A stretch of 17,116 bases of DNA from Peptococcaceae bacterium (GCA_019415505.1 DXZC01000038.1:1-17116); one strand, 5' to 3'. Positions 1-8,034 are shown, counted from the stretch's first letter. Notes: generated by a model not told the origin, from the letters alone. Program-made: numbers and translations.

Positions 1-1
1 G

Positions 2-709
2 ACAGTCCTGGTACGGTTTATGTCCATTAAAACACCGGACGAAATTAAGACCTCCAGAAGGGTGGCTACAATTTGGGTAATTTTAGCCTTAGGCGGCGCG
101 GTAGCTGTAGGACTTATCGGCCGGGCCTTAATTCCCAGCTTGGATAATTCAGAATTAGTTTTTGTAGAGATGGTACGGCAACTCTTCCCGCCCTTTATCG
201 CCGGTATTCTCTTATCCGCAATTATCGCCGCTTCTATGAGCACTGCTGACTCCCAATTATTGGTCGCCTCATCAGCCTTTACCAGCGATGTTTACAAAGC
301 TGTAATTCGTAAAGACGCTTCTGATAAAGAAATATCCTGGTTGGGCAGAGGAGTTGTCATCATAATTTCTATTGTAGCGTTCTTTATGTCTATCAATCCA
401 GGCAGCGGCAACATTATGTCCTTAGTCAGCAATGCCTGGGCAGGCTTTGGCGCCTCCTTTGGGCCGGTAATTCTTTTATCTCTGTATTGGCGGCGGCTTA
501 CCAACCGCGGCGCTGTTTTAGGGGTTGTCTTTGGGGGCGTTACAGTTTTCCTGTGGATATACTTTAACCTCAACGATATCACTATGATTTACGAATTGCT
601 GCCCGGCTTTATTATGGGTCTTTTAGGAGCTATTGTCGGTTCCTTGAGCGATAAAAAGCCTAAACAGGAAGTTTTGGATATGTTTGACGAGGTAGCAGCC
701 AAACAATAA
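2..709 (+). CDS. Sodium/solute symporter (PutP-like), C-terminal part, cut by window edge
   Basis: The frame is open from base 2, so this is the 3' end of a gene that begins upstream; the Met at 20 is internal, preceded in frame by the residues TVLVRF. The visible part is about 235 residues with several hydrophobic segments. The stretch SAIIAASMSTADSQLLVASS matches the Na+-binding TM8 region of the SSS family (E. coli PutP has a closely similar segment with the Ser/Thr sodium ligands), followed by FTSDVYK. Family role: Na+-coupled import of proline or a related small solute across the cytoplasmic membrane. The tail is hydrophilic (KKPKQEVLDMF). It ends just before a strong terminator, so it is probably the last gene of its unit. 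The family call is firm; proline as the substrate is only likely, because the N-terminal half is missing. Confidence 0.9.
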   Translation, partial: TVLVRFMSIKTPDEIKTSRRVATIWVILALGGAVAVGLIGRALIPSLDNSELVFVEMVRQLFPPFIAGILLSAIIAASMSTADSQLLVASSAFTSDVYKAVIRKDASDKEISWLGRGVVIIISIVAFFMSINPGSGNIMSLVSNAWAGFGASFGPVILLSLYWRRLTNRGAVLGVVFGGVTVFLWIYFNLNDITMIYELLPGFIMGLLGAIVGSLSDKKPKQEVLDMFDEVAAKQ

Positions 710-759
710 ATTAAGGAAATAATAAGAGAATATAACTCAAAAAAACACTATAATTTGCC

Positions 760-792
760 AAAGGAGAGATGATTTTATGTCATCTCTCCTTT
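760..792 (+). terminator. Intrinsic terminator after the symporter gene
   Basis: A perfect 13-bp inverted repeat (760-772 with 780-792, AAAGGAGAGATGA arm) encloses a 7-nt loop and ends in CCTTT. It lies 50 bp after the symporter stop codon. The T tract is short, so part of the tail comes from the stem itself. Confidence 0.75.
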
Positions 793-800
793 CAGTAATT

Positions 801-856
801 AAGCCAGTATTAGTTACTACCCCAAAGCCCCTAACTTTACATGGTAATACTGGCTT
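801..856. repeat. 12-bp perfect inverted repeat with 32-nt loop
   Basis: AAGCCAGTATTA at 801-812 is exactly complementary to 845-856. The element starts 8 bp after the preceding terminator and has no T tract. It could be a structured RNA, a protein-binding dyad or a small repeat element. I do not recognise it as a known family. Confidence 0.6.
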
Positions 857-1007
857 CAACTAATCCTCCCAATATACTTAACCATGATTTGTCTCGGATT
901 ACAAAGCTTTACCTGATGTTTTCATACTACTTTAAACCCCAGTCCAGCAAGGGGCCTGTGGCCAAGATATGGGCTTTATTTTTTAGCTTAATTTCAGTAA
1001 TTCTGTA
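857..1007. other. Intergenic stretch without a gene
   Basis: No credible reading frame. There are weak dyads: TAATCC at 863-868 with GGATTA near 896-901, and CCCC/GGGG near 937-955. Nothing here matches a riboswitch or small RNA that I recognise. Confidence 0.5.
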
Positions 1008-1036
1008 TTGACTTTTTGGGGAAATAATGCTATCTT
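1008..1036 (+). promoter_or_regulatory. Promoter of the TetR/MMPL operon
   Basis: TTGACT (1008-1013) and TATCTT (1031-1036) are separated by 17 bp. The predicted start near 1043 leaves a short leader before the GGAGG ribosome binding site at 1050-1054. The TTG at 1008 is therefore part of the -35 box and not a start codon. Confidence 0.7.
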
Positions 1037-1061
1037 TACAATAATAAACGGAGGTTTACTA

Positions 1062-1661
1062 ATGCAGGTACAAAAGGAAGAAATTCGCGATAAAATTTTA
1101 GCAGCAGCCACTAACGAATTTTTACATAAAGGTTATAGTAGCGCTTCCCTACGGGATATTGCCACGGCTGCTGGGATAACTCCCGGTAATATTTACCGTT
1201 ACTATAAAAATAAATACGCTCTTTATGAGGTAGTGACCAAGCCTGCTTGGGACGGCATTTATGACCTCTTTGAGCATAACCCCTGGAATGGGCAATACAT
1301 AGCTAACCAAGGGTTGAAGGATTTAGCTAAAAAGATAGTTAAGGTATTTTTAGCTAATCAAAAACAGTTTATTATCCTCATTAAAGAAAGTGCAGAAGTG
1401 CCGGGTAATAATGCTAGAAAAATCATTATAAAGTTAATTGAGTCCCACATTTACGATAACCTAAACAAAGAGATACCGGAAAAAGAAATTGATAAAGTAC
1501 TCATTAACATTTTAGCCGTGGCAATCACCGAAGCCATGGTCTGCATATTCATTAACTTCGACAACAATGAAAAGCTCCTGTATCAGCGTATCTATAAAAT
1601 TACTTCACATATGCTCAATAACTGCAAGGAAACCTTTACAGAGGGGGAAGCGTCTTGCTGA
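1062..1661 (+). CDS. TetR/AcrR-family transcriptional regulator
   Basis: 199 residues from the ATG at 1062, chosen because GGAGG lies 7 bp upstream and the promoter covers the alternative TTG at 1008. Residues about 8-50 form a TetR helix-turn-helix domain: ILAAATNEFLHKGYSSASL, then RDIATAAGITPGNIYRYYKN with the typical YRYYKNK recognition helix end. The remaining, diverse helical part is the ligand-binding and dimer domain. It is the first gene of an operon: its last 7 bases overlap the start of the MMPL transporter. Family knowledge suggests that it represses its own operon and is released by a transported or related lipophilic ligand. The ligand cannot be read from the sequence. Confidence 0.92.
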   Translation: MQVQKEEIRDKILAAATNEFLHKGYSSASLRDIATAAGITPGNIYRYYKNKYALYEVVTKPAWDGIYDLFEHNPWNGQYIANQGLKDLAKKIVKVFLANQKQFIILIKESAEVPGNNARKIIIKLIESHIYDNLNKEIPEKEIDKVLINILAVAITEAMVCIFINFDNNEKLLYQRIYKITSHMLNNCKETFTEGEASC

Positions 1662-3769
1662 AGCTGGTAAAGTTTTACGATAAACATAAAATCTCGCTCT
1701 ATATTCTCTTTGCCATATTAGTATTTATAAATGTAATTCTCATTACCAAGGTCAATGTTAATTACGATATGAGCAAATATTTGCCGGACGATAGCACCAC
1801 CAAGCAATCAATTTCTATTTTAGAAAGGGATTTCTCCTACCCTGGTACAGCCAGAGTTATGGTGGAAAATGTCACCGTGCTAGAGGCAATGGAGATTAAG
1901 AACAGGATCGCCGCCATTGACGGAGTGTCCTCTGTGCTCTGGCTCGACGATTTTGCGGATATTAGCCAACCCACGGAATTTATTGACCAGTCTTACTTAA
2001 ACGACTATTTCCTGGATAATAAGGCCCTTTACACCGTGGAGTTTAGCGAAGACGATTATTCAGCCCTTACCGGCCAGGCATTAGTAGCGATTCAAGGCAT
2101 TATGGCGGAACAAGGCAGCATTACAGGTTCAGCGGAGGATTCCCGCTTTACCAGGGAAATAATGTCCTCAGAAGTGTCCAAAATTATGCTGATTGTCTTG
2201 CCACTGTGCATTATTATTCTCATGTTAGCTGGCCGCACTTGGATAGAGCCTTTCTTCTATGTAATTTCCATAGGTGTGGCGGTAGCCTTAAACATGGGAA
2301 CCAATATAATCTTTGACAGTGTTTCCTACATCACCCAGTCTATGACAGCGGTGTTACAGCTAGCGATTTCCATGGATTACTCCCTCTTTCTCTTCCACCG
2401 CTATCTGGAGGAAATAGATAAAGGCGCGGATCGCCATGAAGCCTTAGCCATCGCCATGAATGCGTCGTTTTCTTCAATTTCCGCCAGCGCCCTTACTACT
2501 ATCGCCGGTTTTTTGGCCCTAGTGTTCATGGCTTACAGTATTGGTTATGACTTAGGTATAGTTCTGGCCAAGGGCATTGCCTTTAGTTTCCTGGCCACCC
2601 TCACCTTCCTCCCCTTATTGATTCTTAGCTGCCATAAATTGATTCAGAAAACCCGACACCGTTCTTATTTACCTAAATTCACAGCCAAATTTGCTACCCG
2701 CTGGAAGTACGGTATTGTCGTTTTAGCTATTATTATTGCCGTACCTTGTTTCTTTGCCCAACAAGATAATGATTTCCTCTATGGCGATACATCGGGCAGC
2801 GCCGGCACTGAGGAAATGCAGGCTGCCAAGGAAAAAATTAAAACAACCTTTGGCGATGCGGAACCAGTAATGATTTTAGTTCCCAACGATGATATCAGCG
2901 CTGAAGATAAGCTGTGCCAGGATTTGGCAAGTCAGCCTATTGTCAGGAGTATTCAAAGCCGCACGACCTTAGCTGACCCGACGATACCAACTGATATTTT
3001 ACCTGATTCACTAAAAGATCAGTTCCTCTCAGAGGAATACAGCCGGATAATTGTGTTCTTGCACTTAGACGGGGAGAGTCAATTAGCTTATGATACCACC
3101 GAGTTATTGGAAAATACCGTGGAAAAACATTTCCCCGGCCAGTGGTTTATGGCTGGAAAGTCCACCTCCATTACAGACATTAAAAATACCATTGACCAGG
3201 ATACAATAGTTATTACCCTCTTCTCCCTTATCGCTGTAGCCCTAATAATTCTCTTAACCTTCCGCTCTATATCCATTCCCATTTTGCTAATAGTGGTTAT
3301 TGAAATATCAATCTGGATAAATATGGCAATACCATACTTCCAGGGGACGCAGCTAATTTTTATCGGCTATTTAGTGGTCAGCTCCATACAGCTGGGCGCT
3401 ACTATTGATTACGCTATTTTAATGAGCAACCGCTATCTAGAATTCCGAGCCACTCTGCCGCCAGGTGAGGCGGCAGCCCGTGCCATGCAAACAGCCGGCG
3501 GCTCTGTTATAACCTCGGCCACAATTCTCACCGTGGCCGGTTTATGCGAGGCCCTGGTATCCAGCATACCTTCGGTAAGTCAGATCGGACTACTCCTAGG
3601 ACGAGGAGCTTTATTAAGCGGTTTACTAGTTCTTTTTGTATTACCGCGAGTATTGGTAATCTGCGATACGCTAATAATTAAAACCACCTGGCAAACGTGG
3701 CGGCATCAAGATTTATATTTAGGTAAACAGCGGCGCCACAGGGTACATAAGGAGAATAAGGGCTTATGA
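1655..3769 (+). CDS. MMPL-family (RND superfamily) transporter
   Basis: 704 residues, starting at TTG 1655 with GAGGGGG at 1641-1647. The architecture is duplicated: TM1 at about 13-31, an extracytoplasmic domain to about 170, then five TMs (about 176-325); then TM7 at about 351-369, a second external domain, and TMs at about 516-670. Each half carries the MMPL Asp-Tyr pair in its central helix (SMDYSLFLFHRYLEE, D241-Y242; TIDYAILMSNRYLE, D585-Y586), which in the family is the proton relay. Role: proton-driven movement of lipids or other hydrophobic compounds at the cytoplasmic membrane. It is translationally coupled on both sides: a 7-nt overlap with the TetR gene and a 4-nt ATGA overlap with the next gene. 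The TetR neighbour points to inducible export. Substrate unknown. Confidence 0.92.
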   Translation: MLKLVKFYDKHKISLYILFAILVFINVILITKVNVNYDMSKYLPDDSTTKQSISILERDFSYPGTARVMVENVTVLEAMEIKNRIAAIDGVSSVLWLDDFADISQPTEFIDQSYLNDYFLDNKALYTVEFSEDDYSALTGQALVAIQGIMAEQGSITGSAEDSRFTREIMSSEVSKIMLIVLPLCIIILMLAGRTWIEPFFYVISIGVAVALNMGTNIIFDSVSYITQSMTAVLQLAISMDYSLFLFHRYLEEIDKGADRHEALAIAMNASFSSISASALTTIAGFLALVFMAYSIGYDLGIVLAKGIAFSFLATLTFLPLLILSCHKLIQKTRHRSYLPKFTAKFATRWKYGIVVLAIIIAVPCFFAQQDNDFLYGDTSGSAGTEEMQAAKEKIKTTFGDAEPVMILVPNDDISAEDKLCQDLASQPIVRSIQSRTTLADPTIPTDILPDSLKDQFLSEEYSRIIVFLHLDGESQLAYDTTELLENTVEKHFPGQWFMAGKSTSITDIKNTIDQDTIVITLFSLIAVALIILLTFRSISIPILLIVVIEISIWINMAIPYFQGTQLIFIGYLVVSSIQLGATIDYAILMSNRYLEFRATLPPGEAAARAMQTAGGSVITSATILTVAGLCEALVSSIPSVSQIGLLLGRGALLSGLLVLFVLPRVLVICDTLIIKTTWQTWRHQDLYLGKQRRHRVHKENKGL

Positions 3770-5784
3770 AAAAAATAAACATTCTATTACTATCTTTACT
3801 ACTAATTTTTACCTGTTCCCTCGGAGTAGAGGCCAAAAATGACACGGAAATCAGTAAAGATGAAACAGTATACATAAATTTGCAGGATAACGGCAGCGTT
3901 AAAGAGGTTTTGCTTGTTAACCATATTTATACGCCCCAAGCGGGGACTTATGTCGATTATGGAGATTATGCCGCGATAGAAAACATTACAGGCAAGGAAG
4001 TTCCCACTGTGGAGGGTGATAAAATAACCTGGGAGCTACCCCAGTACGAGGATGGTTTTTATTATATCGGCACACTCAAAACGGCGGAATTGCCCTGGAA
4101 TTTTGGTATAACCTATTTTTTAGATAACAAAAGAGTGGAGCCGGAAGAATTGTCTGGAGCTGACGGCAATGTTAAGCTCAAAATAGTGGCAACAGCCAAT
4201 GATAAAGCGGAAAAATACTTTCAAGATAATTTTGCCATGCAGCTTAGCTTATCCTTAAACACGGATATTTGTAAAAATATCAATGCTCCCGACGCTACCA
4301 CGGTGCTGGCCGGGAAAACTATGACAGTCTCCTATACCGCTTTACCTGGCAGCAATGTCAATGCGACTATCTCTTTTGACGCAACAGACCTGGAACTCAG
4401 CGGTTTATCGCTTATATTCTCCCCTTTTTCCATGGACGGCTCCCTTGGTGAGCTGGAGGATGGGGTATCCGCCATGCTCGACGCTATGAGCGCCCTGATT
4501 TCCGGCACGCAAAAATTACAAGCGGGCATGACTCAACTCAGCGATGGCGCCGGGGAACTGAGCGCCGGTTCCAGCGACTTGGTTCAGGGAGCGGGAGATT
4601 TAGATGAAGGCTTAAGCCAATATGAACAGGGGCTAACCACCTTTAGTAATTATATTGCCTCTTTCAGTGCGGAAATGAGTAAATCGCTAACTGCCCTGGA
4701 GGACGCTGGGAAACAGTTAGAGAGCGCCAAAGGAGCGTTAAAGCAAAGTAACCAAAAAATAGAGGGCGCTCTAGCGGCCCTAGATAGCATGGCCCAAGAC
4801 TATGCCGGCAATATCTCCCAGTTGGAAGATGGTCTAAATGGTCTTTCCAGTGGCTTACAGGGTTTAAGCGACGGTATGGCAGATTTAATTGCTGCCAATG
4901 CCGCAATTGAAGAAAATCTTAAAACTATCCAGGGGCAATATGCGGGACTACAAAGCCAGTACGCCAGCTTGGTCAGTCAATTAAACAGCTCCGTCAGCTC
5001 TGAAGCAAAGGCTTTAGCCAACAGTATACTAGCTAGTGAGAGCGAATCAGAAGCTGCCAAAAATTTAGCGAACGCCTACTTAAAAACAGCTGGCGGCATT
5101 GACCAAGCCAGCCAGGGCTTATCTGCCTTAAATGAAAACTTTAAAAGCTTAAATAACTCCTTCGCCGGGGCCATAACCAACATAGCCTCTGGCTACAATG
5201 ACCTAAATAGCGGTCTAACTGACATGAAGTCCTCAGTAAATACTATGCTGCAAAGTTTGGGCAGCGGTTTTGACTTTAGCGCTATTAAAAATCAACTACA
5301 GACCATGCAAAAGGAATTAAATAATGTTTCAGGGGTTTTAAGCCAATTTGATATCTCAGACTTTAACATAGACGTAAGCCAATACAAAAGCGGTATCAAA
5401 GAAATGCAGGGCGCTGTAAACAGCCTACAAGATAATTTCATCGCCCTCCATGAAGGCATTAGCGGCGGTTTGATATCTGGTTTAAGCGAACTAAACAGTG
5501 GCATAGATCTGTTATACGAAAACCTCAAGAGCTTACCGGCCTATGCCGGAAATATCGCCCAGGGACAACGCCAATTACGAGATGGCATGGACGATGCCTT
5601 AGGAGAGTTTGGCAGCGGGGAAACCACAGACCTTGTTTCCTTTGCCGCGCCAGGTAAGCTAATACCCCGCACTGTACAGTTTATCGGAACAACGCCTGGG
5701 ATTGCGGCGGATAATACCGTATATGTAGCTCCGGATACAGAAAAATCTACCTTTTGGCAAAGAATTAAAAATTTATTTGGTTAA
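3766..5784 (+). CDS. Secreted L-x-x-G heptad-repeat protein, MMPL partner (YhgE/Pip-related repeats)
   Basis: 672 residues with AAGGAG at 3749-3754. An N-terminal Sec signal peptide (MKKINILLLSLLLIFTC...) has a likely cleavage site after VEA; the Cys at residue 17 is not in a good lipobox. Residues about 30-240 look like beta-rich folded domains. From about 249 there are repeats of the type xxxLxxG (LQAGMTQLSDGAGELSAGSSDLVQG) followed by long Ser/Gln/Leu-rich helical segments up to about 620, which suggests an extended coiled coil outside the membrane. Such heptads are known from YhgE/Pip-type proteins, which often sit beside MMPL transporters. Unlike classical YhgE I see no C-terminal membrane block, only a short basic amphipathic tail. 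Inference: an extracytoplasmic partner or periplasm-spanning arm for the transporter. Confidence 0.75.
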   Translation: MKKINILLLSLLLIFTCSLGVEAKNDTEISKDETVYINLQDNGSVKEVLLVNHIYTPQAGTYVDYGDYAAIENITGKEVPTVEGDKITWELPQYEDGFYYIGTLKTAELPWNFGITYFLDNKRVEPEELSGADGNVKLKIVATANDKAEKYFQDNFAMQLSLSLNTDICKNINAPDATTVLAGKTMTVSYTALPGSNVNATISFDATDLELSGLSLIFSPFSMDGSLGELEDGVSAMLDAMSALISGTQKLQAGMTQLSDGAGELSAGSSDLVQGAGDLDEGLSQYEQGLTTFSNYIASFSAEMSKSLTALEDAGKQLESAKGALKQSNQKIEGALAALDSMAQDYAGNISQLEDGLNGLSSGLQGLSDGMADLIAANAAIEENLKTIQGQYAGLQSQYASLVSQLNSSVSSEAKALANSILASESESEAAKNLANAYLKTAGGIDQASQGLSALNENFKSLNNSFAGAITNIASGYNDLNSGLTDMKSSVNTMLQSLGSGFDFSAIKNQLQTMQKELNNVSGVLSQFDISDFNIDVSQYKSGIKEMQGAVNSLQDNFIALHEGISGGLISGLSELNSGIDLLYENLKSLPAYAGNIAQGQRQLRDGMDDALGEFGSGETTDLVSFAAPGKLIPRTVQFIGTTPGIAADNTVYVAPDTEKSTFWQRIKNLFG

Positions 5785-5906
5785 TTTAATTATGTAATCT
5801 CGACTGTAAAACATGGTCGCTATTCTCATAAATAATTTTACCCTAGACATAAAAACTTAATGAAACTTGCCACCGAACAAATAATAATAGAGTTTTTACT
5901 AAACCA

Positions 5907-5939
5907 AAAAGCGGTTAATCCAGAAGATTAACCGCTTTT
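5907..5939. terminator. Bidirectional terminator between convergent genes
   Basis: A perfect 14-bp stem (5907-5920 with 5926-5939, AAAAGCGGTTAATC arm) with a 5-nt loop, A-rich on the left and T-rich on the right. It can end both the MMPL operon (+) and the XRE gene (-). The 120 bp between the operon end and this hairpin are AT-rich and show nothing else. Confidence 0.85.
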
Positions 5940-5969
5940 AATTATGCCCCACATTTTAAACACCAATAG

Positions 5970-6332
5970 TTAATTGCTAAAGAATATGCCGTAAAGCACC
6001 ATAGCTGCAAAGAAAATAAGTACCGTCAAACCGATGGCAAGGCATACTTTAATAAACTTTTTACCCTCATTCATATCGTCGTATATTGAAGCTAATTTTT
6101 CGCTGTTGAGGTTCTTTTCCCTCACCTCCTGCACATCAAGATCTTTGACCAATTCATCTAATGTCAAGCCAAAATAATCACTTAATAGCACTAGGCGTTG
6201 AAAATCCGGATAGGACTGGCAAGACTCCCACTTGGATATAGTTTGGCGGGATACATTTAATTCATTGCCCAGTTCTTCCTGGGATAATCCTTTCGACTTT
6301 CTTAAATTGAGCAGCTTTTCATTAAAATTCAT
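5970..6332 (-). CDS. XRE-family HTH regulator with C-terminal membrane anchor
   Basis: 120 residues from the ATG at 6332, chosen for its GGAGG ribosome binding site at 6339-6343. The frame stays open upstream to 6419, but those residues lack a ribosome binding site and overlap the promoter. Residues 5-62 form a Cro/CI-type helix-turn-helix (LRKSKGLSQEELGNELNVSR, then QTISKWESCQSYPD and LVLLSDYFGLTLDELV). Residues about 93-117 form one strongly hydrophobic helix (KVCLAIGLTVLIFFAAMVLY). This build, an N-terminal HTH with a short linker and one TM, is common in Bacillota; target and signal are unknown. It is a single gene between terminators, so it is probably transcribed alone. Confidence 0.88.
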   Translation of the reverse strand: MNFNEKLLNLRKSKGLSQEELGNELNVSRQTISKWESCQSYPDFQRLVLLSDYFGLTLDELVKDLDVQEVREKNLNSEKLASIYDDMNEGKKFIKVCLAIGLTVLIFFAAMVLYGIFFSN

Positions 6333-6373
6333 AAGCAACCTCCTACTGACTTTATATTTTATATCCCAAGGAA

Positions 6374-6402
6374 AGTATGGCAAATACAGCATATTTCCGC
6401 AA
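6374..6402 (-). promoter_or_regulatory. Candidate promoter of the XRE gene
   Basis: On the minus strand TTGCGG (6397-6402) and CATACT (6374-6379) are 17 bp apart, giving a start about 35 nt before the ATG. Both boxes deviate from consensus, so the call is moderate. Confidence 0.4.
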
Positions 6403-6422
6403 CCAACCTTTGTTGGCAATGT

Positions 6423-6438
6423 GTCAACCTAGGTTAAC
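6423..6438. promoter_or_regulatory. Near-perfect 16-bp palindrome upstream of the XRE gene
   Basis: GTCAACCTAGGTTAAC differs from its reverse complement at only one base pair. It lies about 20 bp upstream of the candidate -35 box. Next to it, CCAAC (6403-6407) and GTTGG (6412-6416) form a second small dyad that overlaps the promoter. Both are plausible operators for the adjacent XRE protein; which protein binds is inference. Confidence 0.45.
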
Positions 6439-6502
6439 AGCATCGCAAATATGGGCTATTTTTTAACTCACTGACCATAAGAGGCGGGCATTTCTATTAT
6501 CT

Positions 6503-6542
6503 CAAAATAAAAGACCACCCCAGAAAATCTAGTGGTGGTCTT
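6503..6542 (-). terminator. Intrinsic terminator of the PurH-like gene (minus strand)
   Basis: A 9-bp stem (6511-6519 with 6534-6542, AAGACCACC arm) with a 14-nt loop. On the minus strand it is followed by TTTATTTTGAG. It lies 134 bp after the stop codon of the PurH-like gene. The 3' untranslated part (6543-6675) contains only a small 6-bp hairpin at 6583-6597. Confidence 0.75.
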
Positions 6543-6675
6543 ATAGGATTTTAAGGGCTAACAGCTTTGGTTACACAACCTACAGAGTTCTACTCTGCTG
6601 CTGCCAATATAATCACATATTTAGCGCTTATTAGCTACTTTCGCTATTCTCGAAAACGCCATAATTAACGCTATT

Positions 6676-7848
6676 TTAATGGTGGAAGAGGCGCATTTTA
6701 ATAAAGGCCATTACCATATTGTATTTATCGGCAGTTTCTATGACGTTAGCGTCCCGCACTGAACCGCCGGCCTCAGCCACATACTGTACGCCGCTACGTC
6801 TGGCCCGTTCAATATTATCGCCAAAGGGGAAGAAGGCGTCGGAACCCAGGGAAACTCCAGTCATAGTGTCCAGCCAAGCGCGTTTTTCTTCCCTGGTTAA
6901 AGCTTCCGGCTTAGTTGTGAAAATATTTTCCCAAACGCCATCAGCCAGAACGTCCATATAGTCATCGGAAACATACACGTCTATAGCATTATCCCTTTCC
7001 GGGCGCTTTAAATCTGGGCGGAAGGGTAAGGCTAAAGTTTTAGGATGTTGGCGGTTATACCAGGTATCAGCCTTATTCCCAGCCAAACGCGTACAATGAA
7101 CCCGGGATTGTTGCCCCGCGCCAATGCCAATGGCCTGTCCGTCTTTGGCATAGCAAACAGAGTTGGACTGGGTGTATTTGAGGGTAATTAAAGCGAGAAT
7201 TAAATCGCGCTTAGCGTTTTCCGGCAAATCATGATTTTTAGTTACGATATTTGCCAGCAGCTCCTCGCTGATTTGGAAGTTATTGCGCCCCTGCTGGAAG
7301 GTAATGCCGTATAAATCCTTTAATTCTATTTCCTGGGGAACATAGTCAACATCCATTTGTATGACGTTATAGCTCCCTTTTCTCTTGGTTTTGAGTATTT
7401 CCAAAGCCTTGGCAGAGTAAGAGGGTGCAATAACCCCATCGGATACTTCTCTAGCCAAAAAAGCGGCGGTTTGTTCATCGCACTCATCGGAGAGGGCGAC
7501 AAAGTCACCGTAAGACGACATTCTATCGGCACCGCGGGCCCGAATATAGGCGGTGGCCATTGGTGTTAACTCAATGCCTTCCACAAAATAAATTTTTTCC
7601 AAAACCTCGCTAAGAGGTACGGCCACAGCAGCTCCGGCCGGGCTGACGTGTTTAAAGGAGGCTGCCGCAGGTAAGCCTATGGCTGCCTTCAATTCCCGCA
7701 CCAACTGCCAACTGTTAAAGGCATCTAACAAATTAATGTAACCGGGCTTACCGTTTAACACCGTAAACGGCAGTTCTCCTTCTTTCATAAATACCTTCGC
7801 CGGTTTTTGGTTAGGGTTACAACCGTATTTTAATTCCATTTCACGCAT
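6676..7848 (-). CDS. AICAR formyltransferase, single-domain PurH-like protein
   Basis: 390 residues from the ATG at 7848, with a GGGAGA ribosome binding site about 8 nt upstream. The protein is the AICAR-transformylase part of PurH: CNPNQKPA (10-17), the catalytic Lys-His pair in FKHVSPAGAA (K66-H67), SNSVCYAKDGQAIGIGAGQQ (228-247) and the C-terminal DAFFPFGDNIERA and AEAGGSVRD motifs. Reaction: 10-formyl-THF plus AICAR gives FAICAR and THF, the penultimate step of purine synthesis, in the cytosol. Normal bifunctional PurH is about 510-530 residues with an N-terminal IMP cyclohydrolase domain; that domain is absent here, so IMP formation needs another protein. A ZTP riboswitch directly upstream fits the function, because ZTP/ZMP accumulates when folate limits this reaction. 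Confidence 0.93.
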   Translation of the reverse strand: MREMELKYGCNPNQKPAKVFMKEGELPFTVLNGKPGYINLLDAFNSWQLVRELKAAIGLPAAASFKHVSPAGAAVAVPLSEVLEKIYFVEGIELTPMATAYIRARGADRMSSYGDFVALSDECDEQTAAFLAREVSDGVIAPSYSAKALEILKTKRKGSYNVIQMDVDYVPQEIELKDLYGITFQQGRNNFQISEELLANIVTKNHDLPENAKRDLILALITLKYTQSNSVCYAKDGQAIGIGAGQQSRVHCTRLAGNKADTWYNRQHPKTLALPFRPDLKRPERDNAIDVYVSDDYMDVLADGVWENIFTTKPEALTREEKRAWLDTMTGVSLGSDAFFPFGDNIERARRSGVQYVAEAGGSVRDANVIETADKYNMVMAFIKMRLFHH

Positions 7849-7881
7849 TTAAGAGCTCTCCCTTCACAATTTTCCAATAAT

Positions 7882-7908
7882 AAAAAGAGCCTACCTATGA
7901 GGACTCTT
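7882..7908 (-). terminator. Riboswitch-controlled terminator before the PurH-like gene
   Basis: On the minus strand AGAGTCCT pairs with AGGCTCT (one bulged T) and is followed by TTTTTATTATT. The stem lies immediately after the last conserved bases of the ZTP aptamer, the arrangement used for ligand-controlled transcription termination. Confidence 0.8.
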
Positions 7909-7976
7909 GCCCAGACGGTCGGCTTAACACACTATACTCCCTGTGGTTAATTCCACTTCCGCCAGTTGTATAGCTC
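7908..7976 (-). promoter_or_regulatory. ZTP (pfl) riboswitch
   Basis: The minus strand shows the conserved layout of the pfl motif: P1 arms CTATAC and GTATAG, ACTGGCGGAA, the P2 hairpin GTGG/CCAC, AGGGAG, then after a linker GCCGACCGTCTGGGCA, which forms the second domain and the pseudoknot. Together with the terminator behind it and an AICAR transformylase gene in front, this is a ZTP/ZMP sensor. Expected action, from family knowledge: ligand binding prevents the terminator and raises expression when 10-formyl-THF is short. Confidence 0.92.
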
Positions 7977-7982
7977 TTAATT

Positions 7983-8011
7983 AATTTAACATATTTCCCC
8001 TCTTTTTGCAA
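7983..8011 (-). promoter_or_regulatory. Promoter of the ZTP-riboswitch transcript
   Basis: On the minus strand TTGCAA (8006-8011) and TAAATT (7983-7988) have a 17-bp spacer, so transcription would start just before the aptamer. An inverted repeat, TTTCCCC (7994-8000) with GGGGAAA (8012-8018), surrounds the -35 box; its role is unknown. Confidence 0.6.
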
Positions 8012-8015
8012 GGGG

Positions 8016-8034
8016 AAAGCCTAGTTAGGCCTTT
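8016..8034 (-). terminator. Weak hairpin, possible terminator of the small minus-strand genes
   Basis: AAAGCCT (8016-8022) pairs with AGGCCTTT (8027-8034) with one bulged base and a 4-nt loop. There is no long T tract behind it. It lies between the small ORFs at 8091-8493 and the riboswitch promoter, so it may end their transcript, but support is weak. Confidence 0.3.

Noticed and set aside
1008..1061. N-terminal extension of the TetR gene from TTG 1008
   Set aside because: The TTG is part of the -35 box TTGACT and has no ribosome binding site; ATG 1062 has GGAGG at the right distance.
6333..6419. N-terminal extension of the XRE gene to 6419
   Set aside because: It would run through the candidate promoter and ribosome binding site of the shorter form and lacks its own; the HTH domain begins right after the ATG at 6332.
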